Shown piece by piece: positions 1 through 7,867 of a DNA stretch of 64,000 bases (position 1 is the stretch's first letter; every line of letters starts with the position of its first letter). This stretch comes from Gammaproteobacteria bacterium (GTDB lineage Bacteria > Pseudomonadota > Gammaproteobacteria > Coxiellales > Coxiellaceae). The notes under the pieces were generated by a model. That model saw nothing but the letters and a program-made list of their open reading frames with translations, made no database searches and was not told where the DNA came from. Position numbers and translations under genes: made by a program. The stretch covers positions 1 through 64,000 of the forward strand of contig JAUIAD010000015.1 in assembly GCA_030425685.1 (NCBI GenBank), given 5' to 3'.

Positions 1-268
1 AGTTCCGCTAAATGCACACTGCCCGACTTCCTGTCGGGCGTTCATCGTGCTGCGTTTGCTTTGCAAACGGTCACGATTCACCTGAGCTAACGGCCCCCAC
101 CAAAGTTGCCAGATTCCCCGGCCATCCTGGCCTGGTCTAGTAGTTCCGCTAAATGCACACTGCCCGACTTCCTGTCGGGCGTTCATCGTGCTGCGTTTGC
201 TTTGCAAACGGTCACGATTCACCTGAGCTAACGGCCCCCACCAAAGTTGCCAGATTCCCCGGCCATCC
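1..268. repeat. Two tandem copies of a 141-bp repeat with internal hairpins
   Basis: Bases 1-127 recur at 142-268 with essentially no differences, giving a period of 141 bp. The array is cut by the window edge, so there may be more copies to the left. Each unit holds two hairpins: GCCCGAC/GTCGGGC, and CGTTTGC-TTT-GCAAACG inside a CGTG/CACG outer stem. No open reading frame is apparent. The remaining 269-352 is plain spacer before the thioesterase stop. I do not recognise the family. Confidence 0.85.
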
Positions 269-352
269 AGGTCACCCAAAAAGAATCTAAGTCTTAAGAA
301 TTTTGACACAAAAACTGCACCAGGATCAACTTAAACTTAACCTGCGACAAAC

Positions 353-811
353 TTAATCAATCTGCTGCGCCACAAACGTCCCCAAAAACGTTGCCGCCAA
401 ATTATTTTCACAAAAAATACTTGCCGATAAATCAACTCTCGCTAACCCTTTCCGTTTTAACATCTTTACAAAACGATCAAGCTCATCTTTTTTTTCTAAT
501 CGACACTGCGCTGAAAAATCATGATCAACCGGTTTCAAATACTCGGTATTTCCTTTTTGAATAACCACCCGTGCGCAAAGCTCAAGTTGATGCAACTCTA
601 AAAAGAGAAGCCCCCAACAAGAAAGCGTGGCTAAAGAAGCAATGCTACCACCAAATGCTGTTAGTCGATGATTAATATTTTTTTCTAAAGGGGCAGATAA
701 GATTAACTCTCCTGATTGGTAACGTGTAACAGATATACCCATATGCTGCGTTAGCGGGATATCTTGATGCATTTTGTTTTTCAACATTTCAGCAAGTGCA
801 TTATCTGCCAT
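353..811 (-). CDS. YiiD C-terminal-type thioesterase
   Basis: A 152-residue single-domain protein of the hotdog-fold thioesterase family related to the C-terminal domain of E. coli YiiD. The diagnostic stretch is N45-I-N-H48 followed by T51-A-F-G-G-S56 and a hydrophobic helix containing C-W-G, which is the usual active-site helix region of these proteins. It would hydrolyse an acyl thioester, probably acyl-CoA or acyl-ACP; the substrate cannot be read from the sequence. A GGTGG ribosome-binding site lies 7 nt before the ATG. No signal peptide, so cytoplasmic. It stands alone, with the next minus-strand gene (peroxiredoxin-like) about 145 bp upstream. Confidence 0.8.
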   Translation of the reverse strand: MADNALAEMLKNKMHQDIPLTQHMGISVTRYQSGELILSAPLEKNINHRLTAFGGSIASLATLSCWGLLFLELHQLELCARVVIQKGNTEYLKPVDHDFSAQCRLEKKDELDRFVKMLKRKGLARVDLSASIFCENNLAATFLGTFVAQQID

Positions 812-956
812 AGTAAAACCACCATTTACAAAATTAAAAAAAGACTAGCATGACAAACTGAAATCGAAAAGTAGCTTCACGCCTCTATTCATCAATATCA
901 ATTCGTATTACCGAAAAAAAACAAGCTCAAGCACAAAAAATGCAGTCTCCTAAACT

Positions 957-1484
957 TTACTTATAAGTCCCACGAATAGGGTAATCATTTTTCCTTATCC
1001 ACTCCAACCCAGACACCAAGCTTTCTATTGAGGGCCGCGCAAAAGGATTATTAGAAATATCGACAACTTGCAAACTACCATTTTCATTAATAACAAACAA
1101 ACCCGGCTCCGGGAACGGATGATCAGTCTCTTGTTCAGAACGAGGGTGCGAAATATAAAGCCCAAGCTGTTTCATTTGCTCTATCGTTAAACCGTAATAT
1201 AATGGAAAACTAACGGTTAATTTTTGTAAGTGCGTTTCTAATTGCTGCTTACTATCGCCAGATACAGCGACCAAATCAATGTTTAATTCATGTAATTTAT
1301 TTTTAAACCCCTCCAAATTATTTAAATATTTCGTACACAAAGGACAGTGCTTTCCACGATATACAATCAACACTCGCCAATCATACGCATCCCCTGGAGA
1401 GGAAATATCTAACTCACCCCCTTCTAAGCTCATCACTTTCACTTGGGGAAAATCACAACCAGCCATTAGTTTCTTAGCATGCAC
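957..1484 (-). CDS. Peroxiredoxin-like (AhpC/TSA family) protein
   Basis: A thioredoxin-fold protein of about 175 residues. The redox motif is H-C-P-L-C just after a beta-strand (VLIVYRGKHCPLC), followed by the long helix and the VAVSGDS strand typical of AhpC/TSA peroxiredoxins. It probably reduces peroxides with a thiol donor. The two-cysteine CPLC motif differs from the classic TPxC site, so a disulfide-oxidoreductase role is also possible. I start at GTG 1484 because AAGGAGG ends 8 nt before it; the GTG at 1493 directly abuts the Shine-Dalgarno and is unlikely. No signal peptide. The gap to 1803 separates it from a divergent secreted-protein gene. Confidence 0.75.
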   Translation of the reverse strand: MHAKKLMAGCDFPQVKVMSLEGGELDISSPGDAYDWRVLIVYRGKHCPLCTKYLNNLEGFKNKLHELNIDLVAVSGDSKQQLETHLQKLTVSFPLYYGLTIEQMKQLGLYISHPRSEQETDHPFPEPGLFVINENGSLQVVDISNNPFARPSIESLVSGLEWIRKNDYPIRGTYK

Positions 1485-1802
1485 CTTTAACACCTCCTTG
1501 TAAGATTAAAAGTAATTAACCATAAACAAACCTATTTGCAACACCCACTCTGTTACCTATAAACCTTAACCTAGCTGGTAATGTATAAGCAAACTCTCAC
1601 CAGCAAGCCAAAAGTTATTACAGTTCACTAAATAAGCGATTGGAGCTTTTGTACTCAATTAGTCAACATGTAAATCAGTTCATTATACTCGATTTTGACA
1701 ATTAAGATTGTAGTTACTTTACAGTTAGGCTAGCATCCAAAAATTCCAGATAAGCTTAAACAATAAGTATTAAATTAAGTATTAAATGCAGAGGTAATAT
1801 AA
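1485..1802. other. Divergent intergenic region
   Basis: About 318 bp between two divergently transcribed genes. It holds a consensus -35 hexamer TTGACA at 1695-1700 on the plus strand without a good -10 at the usual distance, and a 12-bp direct repeat (TAAGTATTAAAT) at 1764-1775 and 1776-1787 just before the ribosome-binding site of the next gene. No ORF or RNA gene is visible. Confidence 0.5.
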
Positions 1803-2210
1803 ATGAAATTCTATAAATACATATCCATTTGTGTTTTGTCATTAGTAGGCGTTTCAGCGCTTGCTGCACAACCACTAGGAGTAGTCTCCAACAAAACAGC
1901 TGAAAATTTCAAAATCACTAAAAGTGATTTAAACCCAAGTTATGGCTCATTAACGGTTAACGACTCAGTGGTCTATCTTCATAATTTTTCGCTGAGCTAT
2001 TCACTGACCGCTCAACAAACAGGAAGCCATGAAGTAACATTCACTTCCATAGAAAAACCAACAAATAGCTGCACCTTTATTATTTCGCACACCAAAGGGC
2101 AACCTTTCACTTATGCAGTTAACCATATAGAAGGTAATGTTAACTGTGCTGTAAACGAGGCAACTGTACCCGGCTACGAGCGCAAAACGCTAAGCATTAC
2201 GTCTAAATAA
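1803..2210 (+). CDS. Small secreted protein of unknown function
   Basis: A 135-residue protein with a clear Sec signal peptide: KFYK, a hydrophobic stretch, and a predicted cut after A-L-A-A near residue 22. The mature part of about 113 residues is Thr/Ser-rich and probably all beta. It has two cysteines (N-S-C-T-F and V-N-C-A-V) that could form a disulfide in the periplasm. GAGG sits 7 nt before the ATG. I recognise no family. Neighbours are unrelated and it is monocistronic. Confidence 0.7.
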   Translation: MKFYKYISICVLSLVGVSALAAQPLGVVSNKTAENFKITKSDLNPSYGSLTVNDSVVYLHNFSLSYSLTAQQTGSHEVTFTSIEKPTNSCTFIISHTKGQPFTYAVNHIEGNVNCAVNEATVPGYERKTLSITSK

Positions 2211-2234
2211 TGCCAAGGTAAGTTTCAATTACTG

Positions 2235-2258
2235 CGATCCCGGCGCAAGCTGGGATCG
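2235..2258. repeat. Intergenic hairpin CGATCCC...GGGATCG
   Basis: A perfect 7-bp inverted repeat (2235-2241 and 2252-2258) just downstream of the small secreted protein gene. It could serve as a transcript 3' hairpin, although no T-run follows it. Confidence 0.5.
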
Positions 2259-2399
2259 AAAAGAAAAATAATTACCGCACTTTAAGCCTACAAAACGTCC
2301 CAACAACTATCAGCGCCAAAACTATTTCAAATCATTTGTATCTCATCAATTTTACCACTATCATCTTATCGCCGACAAAAAAGCAAAAAAGAAAACCGC

Positions 2400-2912
2400 A
2401 TGACATCAAGAAAATATATCGCGTCACTAAGCTACATTATGATGATTATTTTAGTGAATGCTGCATTTAGTTTTACGCCTACTTTTCATCTTTTTGGCTT
2501 TGATATTTCACCGCTAGACCCTTTAGCAGGCATTATTTATTTAGTCAGAGACTTCGCGCAACGTGAGCTCGGCCACTATAAAATTTTTATTGCGATGATC
2601 ATCGGCATGATACTCAGCTATATTCTTGCCAACCCAAGAGTTGCTTATGCCAGTATCGCTGCATTTACCATTGGAGAAATGGTTGACTGGGCACTATTTA
2701 CTTTTAGCAAAAAAAACTTGCATCAACGACTCATATTATCATCATGCATCAGCTCTCCGCTTGATAGCTTTGTGTTCTTACTTATAATTAACCGCTTTAA
2801 TACAGGTTCATTTTTCCTAATGCTGCTTGGAAAAATACTCGGCATCTTATTTATTTACCAGTGCTGGAAGAAACAAAAAAGCAATAAAAATAAATTACCC
2901 CTTTCTATTTAA
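2400..2912 (+). CDS. VUT-family (YhhQ-like) membrane transporter
   Basis: A 170-residue integral membrane protein with about five hydrophobic segments. The pattern I-S-P-L-D-P-L-A-G...V-R-D near residues 36-50, and the later G-E-M-V-D-W and S-S-P-L-D-S-F motifs, are those of the VUT/YhhQ family, whose characterised members take up queuosine precursors. E. coli YhhQ is about 220 residues, so this is a short version. It likely imports a 7-deazapurine or related vitamin-like compound; the substrate is inferred from the family only. The start is the first ATG and has only an A-rich upstream sequence. Confidence 0.75.
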   Translation: MTSRKYIASLSYIMMIILVNAAFSFTPTFHLFGFDISPLDPLAGIIYLVRDFAQRELGHYKIFIAMIIGMILSYILANPRVAYASIAAFTIGEMVDWALFTFSKKNLHQRLILSSCISSPLDSFVFLLIINRFNTGSFFLMLLGKILGILFIYQCWKKQKSNKNKLPLSI

Positions 2913-3024
2913 TAATGAAAAAGTATGCATTCTCTATTACCCAATAAGATTACCATTTGGCAAAAACAATTTTACATCGCAGTTGACCGACACTTGGTGG
3001 TGCACACAAAACAAACAGTTCTTG

Positions 3025-3053
3025 TTGACAAATCAACCAAGTGCGGGTAGAGT
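3025..3053 (+). promoter_or_regulatory. Sigma-70 type promoter for the YbjQ/PspA operon
   Basis: TTGACA at 3025-3030, a 17-nt spacer, then TAGAGT at 3048-3053 (4 of 6 matches to TATAAT). It lies about 32 nt upstream of the GTG start at 3085, which fits a short leader and supports that start over upstream ATGs. Confidence 0.55.
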
Positions 3054-3084
3054 TTGCGCAAAACATTCACCTCTCGGAGCAACA

Positions 3085-3471
3085 GTGGACACAAACAGTG
3101 AACAATTTGATCTGTCGACAGCAAGCTATCGCCGCAGCGCCAAAGACCAAACATCTTATATAGAAGCCTTAGCCATTCGCCTGGAGGAGTCACTACCCGA
3201 CCTCGTTCAGGTAATGCGAAAAAATTCTTTATTTTCAAAAAAAAAGCCAGTAACCGCTATCGAAGTATCCATTGATCCCAAGTTATATAAGCTCAATATT
3301 GTTAAAGGCAACAAGTTTGACAGTCAAATTGGCTCCGTTGTCCGCGGCATTTGCCTTAAAACAAAAACAGTCAGTTTCACAGAATGGCTCAATAGCCTCT
3401 TAAAAGATATTGAGAAATATGCAACAATCCACGCATGCGATATTAATTCCCTGCAAGAATTCCTGGTGTAG
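3085..3471 (+). CDS. Unknown 128-residue protein, first gene of the YbjQ/PspA operon
   Basis: I place the start at GTG 3085: GGAG lies 5 nt upstream at 3076-3079 and a promoter just before it. The longer frame opening at 2827 overlaps the transporter gene and would have to be transcribed through that promoter. The protein is soluble, with an amphipathic helix near residues 24-45 (SYIEALAIRLEESLPDLV), a lysine-rich loop, then an alternating beta segment (AIEVSIDPKLYKLNIV) and a C-terminal helix. No signal peptide or membrane segment. I do not recognise a family. It ends 3 nt before the next gene, so translation is probably coupled. Confidence 0.7.
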   Translation: MDTNSEQFDLSTASYRRSAKDQTSYIEALAIRLEESLPDLVQVMRKNSLFSKKKPVTAIEVSIDPKLYKLNIVKGNKFDSQIGSVVRGICLKTKTVSFTEWLNSLLKDIEKYATIHACDINSLQEFLV

Positions 3472-3474
3472 TAT

Positions 3475-4434
3475 ATGTTTCATAATGTAATTTGCGTCCT
3501 TCTATTTGTTGCCGCCTTTTCGATCATTAGCTTTATTAACAAAAAAATCAAAGCGTATAAATACGCTAACCGGACCGAACAAGATGCTCACTCCGATGAT
3601 GCCATAGAAGCGCTTGAAGAAGGCGACTTACCACAATACGTCAAAGATCGCATTGAAAAAGAAAAAAACCACCAACTACCTTGGACCAGTGATTTAGGTG
3701 TTTCTGAATGGCTACTGCTGAAAAAATACAATATGAAACCGCTTGGCATGGCAATGGGCTCTTCCGTTTATAGCATTTACGATGATCCCCGTATTTTCCT
3801 CTACGATGTTTATCGCAGTAACAACTCCAGCGTTCATGAAGTAACGAGACTAGAAAGCGGTTATCACGCCTCTTATCAAATCGCATTATCAAGATTACAA
3901 CAAGAAGCCAAATTAATGGGCGCTCATGCCGTGGTAGCCGTTAAAATAAAGAGAAAGAGAAAATCCAGACTCGGAAACACTTACGAACATACGGCGTTTG
4001 GTACTGCCATCACCCTATCAGGTACTCCGTTACCAGAAGAGCCCTTAATCAGTAACGTATCAATGATTGAGTTTGCCAAACTGATTGCAGCAGGATCCAT
4101 ACCCACATCTATTGCTGTTGGCGTCGGCGTATTTTGCGTCTTCCGCAAACGGTTAAACGTCCTATTTCGTAAGAACGAGGAAAACAAAGTATATACCAAT
4201 GCGATTTATCACGCCCGTAATAGCGCCTGCAAAGATTTGTATAGAAAAGTACGACAAGAAAAAGGTCACGGCGTTTTAGCAGATGAATTTATTATCGATG
4301 TTGAAGAATTTGAAATTGACTCCGGCGGAAAACAATACGGCTATCTTGTTAGCGCCATTGGGTTAGGCACGGTAGTAGAATCCATAGATCATTACCAACC
4401 CACCAATCCAAAAGTAGTATTAGAATTAAATTAA
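3475..4434 (+). CDS. Membrane-anchored protein with two YbjQ-like domains
   Basis: A 319-residue protein. A transmembrane helix at about residues 3-21 is followed by a charged linker, then a YbjQ-type (PF01906-like) domain opening with DLGVSEWLLLKKYN and GMAMGSSVYS and containing the long helix ending in Q-Q-E-A-K-L-M-G-A-H-A-V. A second, more divergent copy starts near residue 200 (EFAKLIAAGS); its first strand-helix is strongly hydrophobic and may touch or cross the membrane, and it ends S-A-I-G-L-G-T-V-V. YbjQ domains are small pentamer-forming folds often named heavy-metal binding; their role is not settled. Second gene of the operon, 14 nt before the next. Confidence 0.75.
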   Translation: MFHNVICVLLFVAAFSIISFINKKIKAYKYANRTEQDAHSDDAIEALEEGDLPQYVKDRIEKEKNHQLPWTSDLGVSEWLLLKKYNMKPLGMAMGSSVYSIYDDPRIFLYDVYRSNNSSVHEVTRLESGYHASYQIALSRLQQEAKLMGAHAVVAVKIKRKRKSRLGNTYEHTAFGTAITLSGTPLPEEPLISNVSMIEFAKLIAAGSIPTSIAVGVGVFCVFRKRLNVLFRKNEENKVYTNAIYHARNSACKDLYRKVRQEKGHGVLADEFIIDVEEFEIDSGGKQYGYLVSAIGLGTVVESIDHYQPTNPKVVLELN

Positions 4435-4448
4435 ATGAGGTTATTACC

Positions 4449-5264
4449 ATGAGCACTGAAGTACAAGAATTACCAAAGCACGCCCTAGATCGTTTAAGCG
4501 GTTTACGCGCTGAAGGCGATTCTAAAGGCGTATTCACATCCGATCTATCTGTCAACGAATACCTACTCGTCAGAGAAGCTGGTTTTGAACCCATTGGCCT
4601 GGTTATGGGAAGTTCCGTCTATCAAATTGGTGTACAACGCACCTCTTGGAAAAAAAATATGGAAATGGAAGTGCTAACGCAAGCAATGTACGAAGCACGC
4701 GAATTAGCAATGGAAAGAATGGAACAAGAAGCGAAGGAGCTTGGTGCAGATGGTATTGTTGGTGTTAAGCTGCAAGTTAAAAACGCCGGCTGGGGTACGC
4801 ACGTTGCCGAGTTTGTGGCAATTGGTACCGCTGTGGTAGCAAAAGACAAAAGCAAAAATTACAAAGCCAATGACGACAAACCCTTTACGTCCGACCTATC
4901 AGGACAAGACTTTTGGACACTATTGCAAGCTGGCTACCGCCCCTACTCATTAGTAATGGGCACTTGCGTTTATCACGTCGCTTACCAAAGCATGTCAAAA
5001 TCATTTTCAAACATGGGTAAAAACGTCGAACTGACTCATTTCACACAAGCGCTATACGATGCAAGAGAATTGGCCATGGAACGCATGCAACAAGAAGCAC
5101 ACCGTGATGGCGCAGAAGGTATCGTCGGCGTACGCGTTACCGAAGGCTCTTACGGCTGGGAATCACACGTGATTGAATTTTTTGCCGTGGGCACTTCTAT
5201 TGTAGCGATGAGCGATGAACACCATATAAAAACACCTGAGCTGGTATTATCGCTCAACAAATAA
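4449..5264 (+). CDS. Soluble tandem YbjQ-domain protein
   Basis: A 271-residue protein made of two similar YbjQ-like domains. Copy one (about residues 28-137) starts F-T-S-D-L-S-V-N-E-Y and holds P-I-G-L-V-M-G-S-S-V-Y and ARELAMERMEQEAKELGADG. Copy two (about 146-262) repeats this with F-T-S-D-L-S-G-Q-D-F, YSLVMGTCVYHV and ARELAMERMQQEA. Both end in an (F)(V)A-(I/V)-G-T strand. No signal peptide or membrane segment, so it is probably the cytoplasmic partner of the membrane-anchored protein before it. Separated by 18 nt from pspA, with AGGAG in between. Confidence 0.8.
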   Translation: MSTEVQELPKHALDRLSGLRAEGDSKGVFTSDLSVNEYLLVREAGFEPIGLVMGSSVYQIGVQRTSWKKNMEMEVLTQAMYEARELAMERMEQEAKELGADGIVGVKLQVKNAGWGTHVAEFVAIGTAVVAKDKSKNYKANDDKPFTSDLSGQDFWTLLQAGYRPYSLVMGTCVYHVAYQSMSKSFSNMGKNVELTHFTQALYDARELAMERMQQEAHRDGAEGIVGVRVTEGSYGWESHVIEFFAVGTSIVAMSDEHHIKTPELVLSLNK

Positions 5265-5282
5265 AAAATAGCAGGAGAATGC

Positions 5283-5984
5283 ATGATGAGCTTATTGCAA
5301 AGAGCTAAAGAAATTACCCAAGCGAAACTAAACAAGCTGCTAAACCGCATGGAAGACCCCAACGAAATGCTAGACTTAAGCTATGAAAAAATGGTTGAAG
5401 GTTTGCAAACAGTTAAGCGTCAAATCGCTGACGTTGTTACTGAGCAAAAAGTTATTGAGAATAAAATTAAAAAAGTGCAAACCGCCATTACCAATCATCA
5501 AGACGAAGCACGCTCAGCACTGAAACTAAAGCGTGAAGACCTTGCCGCTTCCGCCCTAGAATTAAAACAGCGAGAACAGTCTCATCTGACACAGCTTGAG
5601 CAAACTAACAAAAGCATGCTGGAACAAGTTGAAAAACTTAAACAAGCCGAGAAAAAACTTAAACTGCGCATTGATGAGTTTAAAGATAAAAAAGAATTAA
5701 CCAAGGCTACCTATGAAGCTGCAAAAGCACAAGTAAATGTTAATGAGTCCCTAACAGGCATCGGTGATAAATTCGGCAGTGTCGGTGATACCATCAGCCG
5801 CGCTGAGGATAAAGCCGACCAAATGCGCGCCCGCGCTGACGCCATTAGCTCACTCACTGATGACGGCGTTTTAACAGACTCCATCGACAACCGCAGCAGC
5901 GTTACACAAGAGCTAGAAAAAATAAAAACTCAATCATCGGTACAAGATGAACTAGAGAAACTCAAACAAGAAATGCAGCAATAA
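5283..5984 (+). CDS. pspA: PspA/IM30-family protein
   Basis: A 233-residue, almost entirely helical coiled-coil protein. The N-terminus (SLLQRAKEITQAKLNKLLNR, then EDPNEMLD) is the PspA/Vipp1 start, including the amphipathic membrane-binding helix and the D-P-x-x-(M/L)-(L/I) signature near residues 24-30. PspA oligomerises on the inner membrane and counteracts loss of envelope integrity. No pspF, pspB or pspC lies nearby; instead it ends an operon of YbjQ-domain genes, so regulation is not the enterobacterial type. AGGAG lies 5-6 nt before the ATG. A hairpin at 6007-6035 closes the operon. Confidence 0.85.
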   Translation: MMSLLQRAKEITQAKLNKLLNRMEDPNEMLDLSYEKMVEGLQTVKRQIADVVTEQKVIENKIKKVQTAITNHQDEARSALKLKREDLAASALELKQREQSHLTQLEQTNKSMLEQVEKLKQAEKKLKLRIDEFKDKKELTKATYEAAKAQVNVNESLTGIGDKFGSVGDTISRAEDKADQMRARADAISSLTDDGVLTDSIDNRSSVTQELEKIKTQSSVQDELEKLKQEMQQ

Positions 5985-6006
5985 CACGCCATTTCTCAAT
6001 GGAAAT

Positions 6007-6035
6007 AACCCATACGCCTTAAACAAGTATGGGTT
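6007..6035 (+). terminator. Hairpin closing the YbjQ/PspA operon
   Basis: A perfect 9-bp stem AACCCATAC (6007-6015) / GTATGGGTT (6027-6035), 22 nt after the pspA stop. Only a weak GTT tract follows, so termination strength is uncertain. The rest of the gap to 6240 is AT-rich with no further structure noticed. Confidence 0.5.
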
Positions 6036-6239
6036 GTTCCAAGTGATAGAGAATAATTACCAATAAAGACAAGCTGAAAACATCCCGCCAATATTCATGA
6101 GAATCAAGCCAATTAAACACCAGAATATTTAGCCAAATAATACGCGATCTTCAATTAAATTCTACTTTTTAATCTTTTTTTAAGAACTTTACGGTAATAT
6201 ACACCCATTATATTGGCATCCAACAGGTTATTCGACGCA

Positions 6240-7115
6240 ATGAAATATTCCCCTTCTGTCTTGCTAACATCATTATTTCTAACACTATCACTAGGGTCAG
6301 CCATGGCTGATACTTGCCAACCTATCGTTGCCGTCATCCGCCATAGCGAAAAAATAGACCGCCCTGTTTACACGCTACAACCAGCTGGGCGCGCCCATGC
6401 TATCGCCTACGTTAGCCTTATCAATCAGCTAACGGCGTTAATCAGTCAACAGCGACAAGCTCAAGGCAATACACCGATATGCCCTATTCGTTACGTTATG
6501 GTGCCAACCAAAAAGGGCCATATTGACACATACTCACACTCTTACTTAACAGCAAAAGAAATGCAAGACCATGGCGCCCCGATCTCCATCAACCCTACAC
6601 CAAATTACGCGCAACTAGACCGCAACGATTTACGCGCGCAGTTTTATCAGGTTTTACAGAATCATCAAGGTCAGTCTATTCTTGTTGTTATAAACCACAC
6701 TAACACAGGGATGTACGCCCTAACCCACAAACTTAATAAACAAACCAATATCATCGAGCAAAATTATTCAGAAAATAATGATACATCCAGCAACTTTGCC
6801 GCCTTTCATGTTTTTTACCCTGACGCCAACCTGGATAGCAGTAACAATATGAATTACCAACTCTACCTGCAAATGTTTAAACTGGAAGTAGACGGGCAAA
6901 TACAATGCATCTACCCCACCCGGTGGGATAATACTCCAGATCAAAGCGATAAGGGGATGCACTCATTAAGCTATTATATTACTCCCAATAACCCTGACAG
7001 CCCAGGAGATACCAGCGATCTAGGAACGCCCAGCATATTACAAACGCAAGTTTGTGCTAGCAATGACGATCAAAACCACACAATAAATAATAACCAGTGC
7101 TCTAATAGCGGATAA
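6240..7115 (+). CDS. Secreted histidine-phosphatase-superfamily-like protein
   Basis: A 291-residue protein, taken from ATG 6240 because this start gives a clean signal peptide (K, hydrophobic core, cut after A-M-A near residue 23); an ATG 27 nt upstream would bury it. The mature start I-V-A-V-I-R34-H35-S-E-K has the RH phospho-acceptor motif of the histidine phosphatase (phosphoglycerate-mutase-like) superfamily, and L-V-V-I-N-H-T-N-T-G later could supply the second catalytic His. It would be a periplasmic or exported phosphatase, substrate unknown. The C-terminus, with a possible C...C pair, is Asn/Ser-rich. Family assignment rests on motifs only. Confidence 0.65.
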   Translation: MKYSPSVLLTSLFLTLSLGSAMADTCQPIVAVIRHSEKIDRPVYTLQPAGRAHAIAYVSLINQLTALISQQRQAQGNTPICPIRYVMVPTKKGHIDTYSHSYLTAKEMQDHGAPISINPTPNYAQLDRNDLRAQFYQVLQNHQGQSILVVINHTNTGMYALTHKLNKQTNIIEQNYSENNDTSSNFAAFHVFYPDANLDSSNNMNYQLYLQMFKLEVDGQIQCIYPTRWDNTPDQSDKGMHSLSYYITPNNPDSPGDTSDLGTPSILQTQVCASNDDQNHTINNNQCSNSG

Positions 7116-7154
7116 TACAACCGTATAAAAGCCGTTTTGAGTCAGACCACGTCA

Positions 7155-7175
7155 TACCGCGGTTTAACCGCGGTA
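7155..7175. repeat. TACCGCGG hairpin repeat, copy 1
   Basis: TACCGCGG (7155-7162) and CCGCGGTA (7168-7175) form a perfect 8-bp stem about 40 nt after the phosphatase-like gene. Flanks (GTCA before, TCCAG after) match the copy at 56863-56883, so this is a dispersed element rather than a chance terminator. Confidence 0.7.
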
Positions 7176-7191
7176 TCCAGCCCAAACCCGA

Positions 7192-7635
7192 TCAATCACC
7201 ATTAAAATTAATTTCAACGCGAATACCATTAGGATCTAAAACCCAAATCTGATTAAACTGATGCTCATCATGACAAATAGTGGAAAACTCAACCCCAGCC
7301 TCTGTTAACTTTCGCTTTATGCCATCGTAGTCATCATAACTACGCAAAAAACAGATATGATCAAGCGGCCCTGTCTGCAACCCCTTATTATCAACAGGAG
7401 CGGCCTCAGCCAAACGACCAATATTGCCCCACCACGTTACTGGACTATCAGCATGAAGTATATGTAATAAAGGGTAATCCAAATCATCACAATAGAGATA
7501 CTGGTCCTTTAACTGCGGATTGGCGAATGATGGCTTCTGATTGTTATTAAAACCTAGCAATTCACAATAAAAATGTAATGTCGCCTCCATATCTTGAGTA
7601 ACAAAGTTAAAATGATCAATTCGTTTTAAAGCCAT
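7192..7635 (-). CDS. VOC-family (glyoxalase/dioxygenase-like) protein
   Basis: A 147-residue vicinal-oxygen-chelate protein. It opens I-D-H-F-N-F-V-T-Q-D-M-E-A-T-L-H-F-Y, the usual first metal-ligand strand with a His, and contains L-D-H-I-C-F and a C-terminal P-N-G-I-R-V-E-I-N-F strand with the Glu ligand. These folds bind a divalent metal; substrate is unpredictable (glyoxalase, ring-cleaving or resistance types). I use ATG 7635, which has GGAG upstream, rather than the TTG at 7650 that overlaps this GGAG. Confidence 0.75.
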   Translation of the reverse strand: MALKRIDHFNFVTQDMEATLHFYCELLGFNNNQKPSFANPQLKDQYLYCDDLDYPLLHILHADSPVTWWGNIGRLAEAAPVDNKGLQTGPLDHICFLRSYDDYDGIKRKLTEAGVEFSTICHDEHQFNQIWVLDPNGIRVEINFNGD

Positions 7636-7776
7636 TGTTCTTTTCTCCAAACGTCTAGTCTTAAATTTTCTACCACTAATGCTGACTTATTTGTAGACAT
7701 ATTGAAAGAGTATAATCTCCTTCTTTTGCCATTAATTTACACAGATACCGAACGATCGTTATAAATGTATGATTTT

Positions 7777-7805
7777 TTGACATTTATGCGCATATTTAGT
7801 ACTAT
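7777..7805 (+). promoter_or_regulatory. Probable promoter with nearby palindromes
   Basis: TTGACA at 7777-7782, 17 nt, then TACTAT at 7800-7805 (4/6). A perfect palindrome AACGATCGTT lies at 7751-7760 upstream, and a related GATCGATCGAACGATT block lies just downstream near 7816-7832. Repeated CGATCG/ACGAT words on both sides of a promoter suggest an operator; no regulator is identifiable. Confidence 0.45.
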
Positions 7806-7867
7806 GGATATTATAGATCGATCGAACGATTTTGCAGATTCATTAACACATAGGAGGCAAATACCAC

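Noticed and set aside
1..268. CRISPR or phage attachment site at the tandem repeat
   Set aside because: The unit is long (141 bp), only two copies are visible, and there is no integrase or tRNA overlap.
2827..3084. Upstream start for the first gene of the YbjQ operon
   Set aside because: It overlaps the transporter gene and the promoter at 3025-3053; GTG 3085 has a proper ribosome-binding site.
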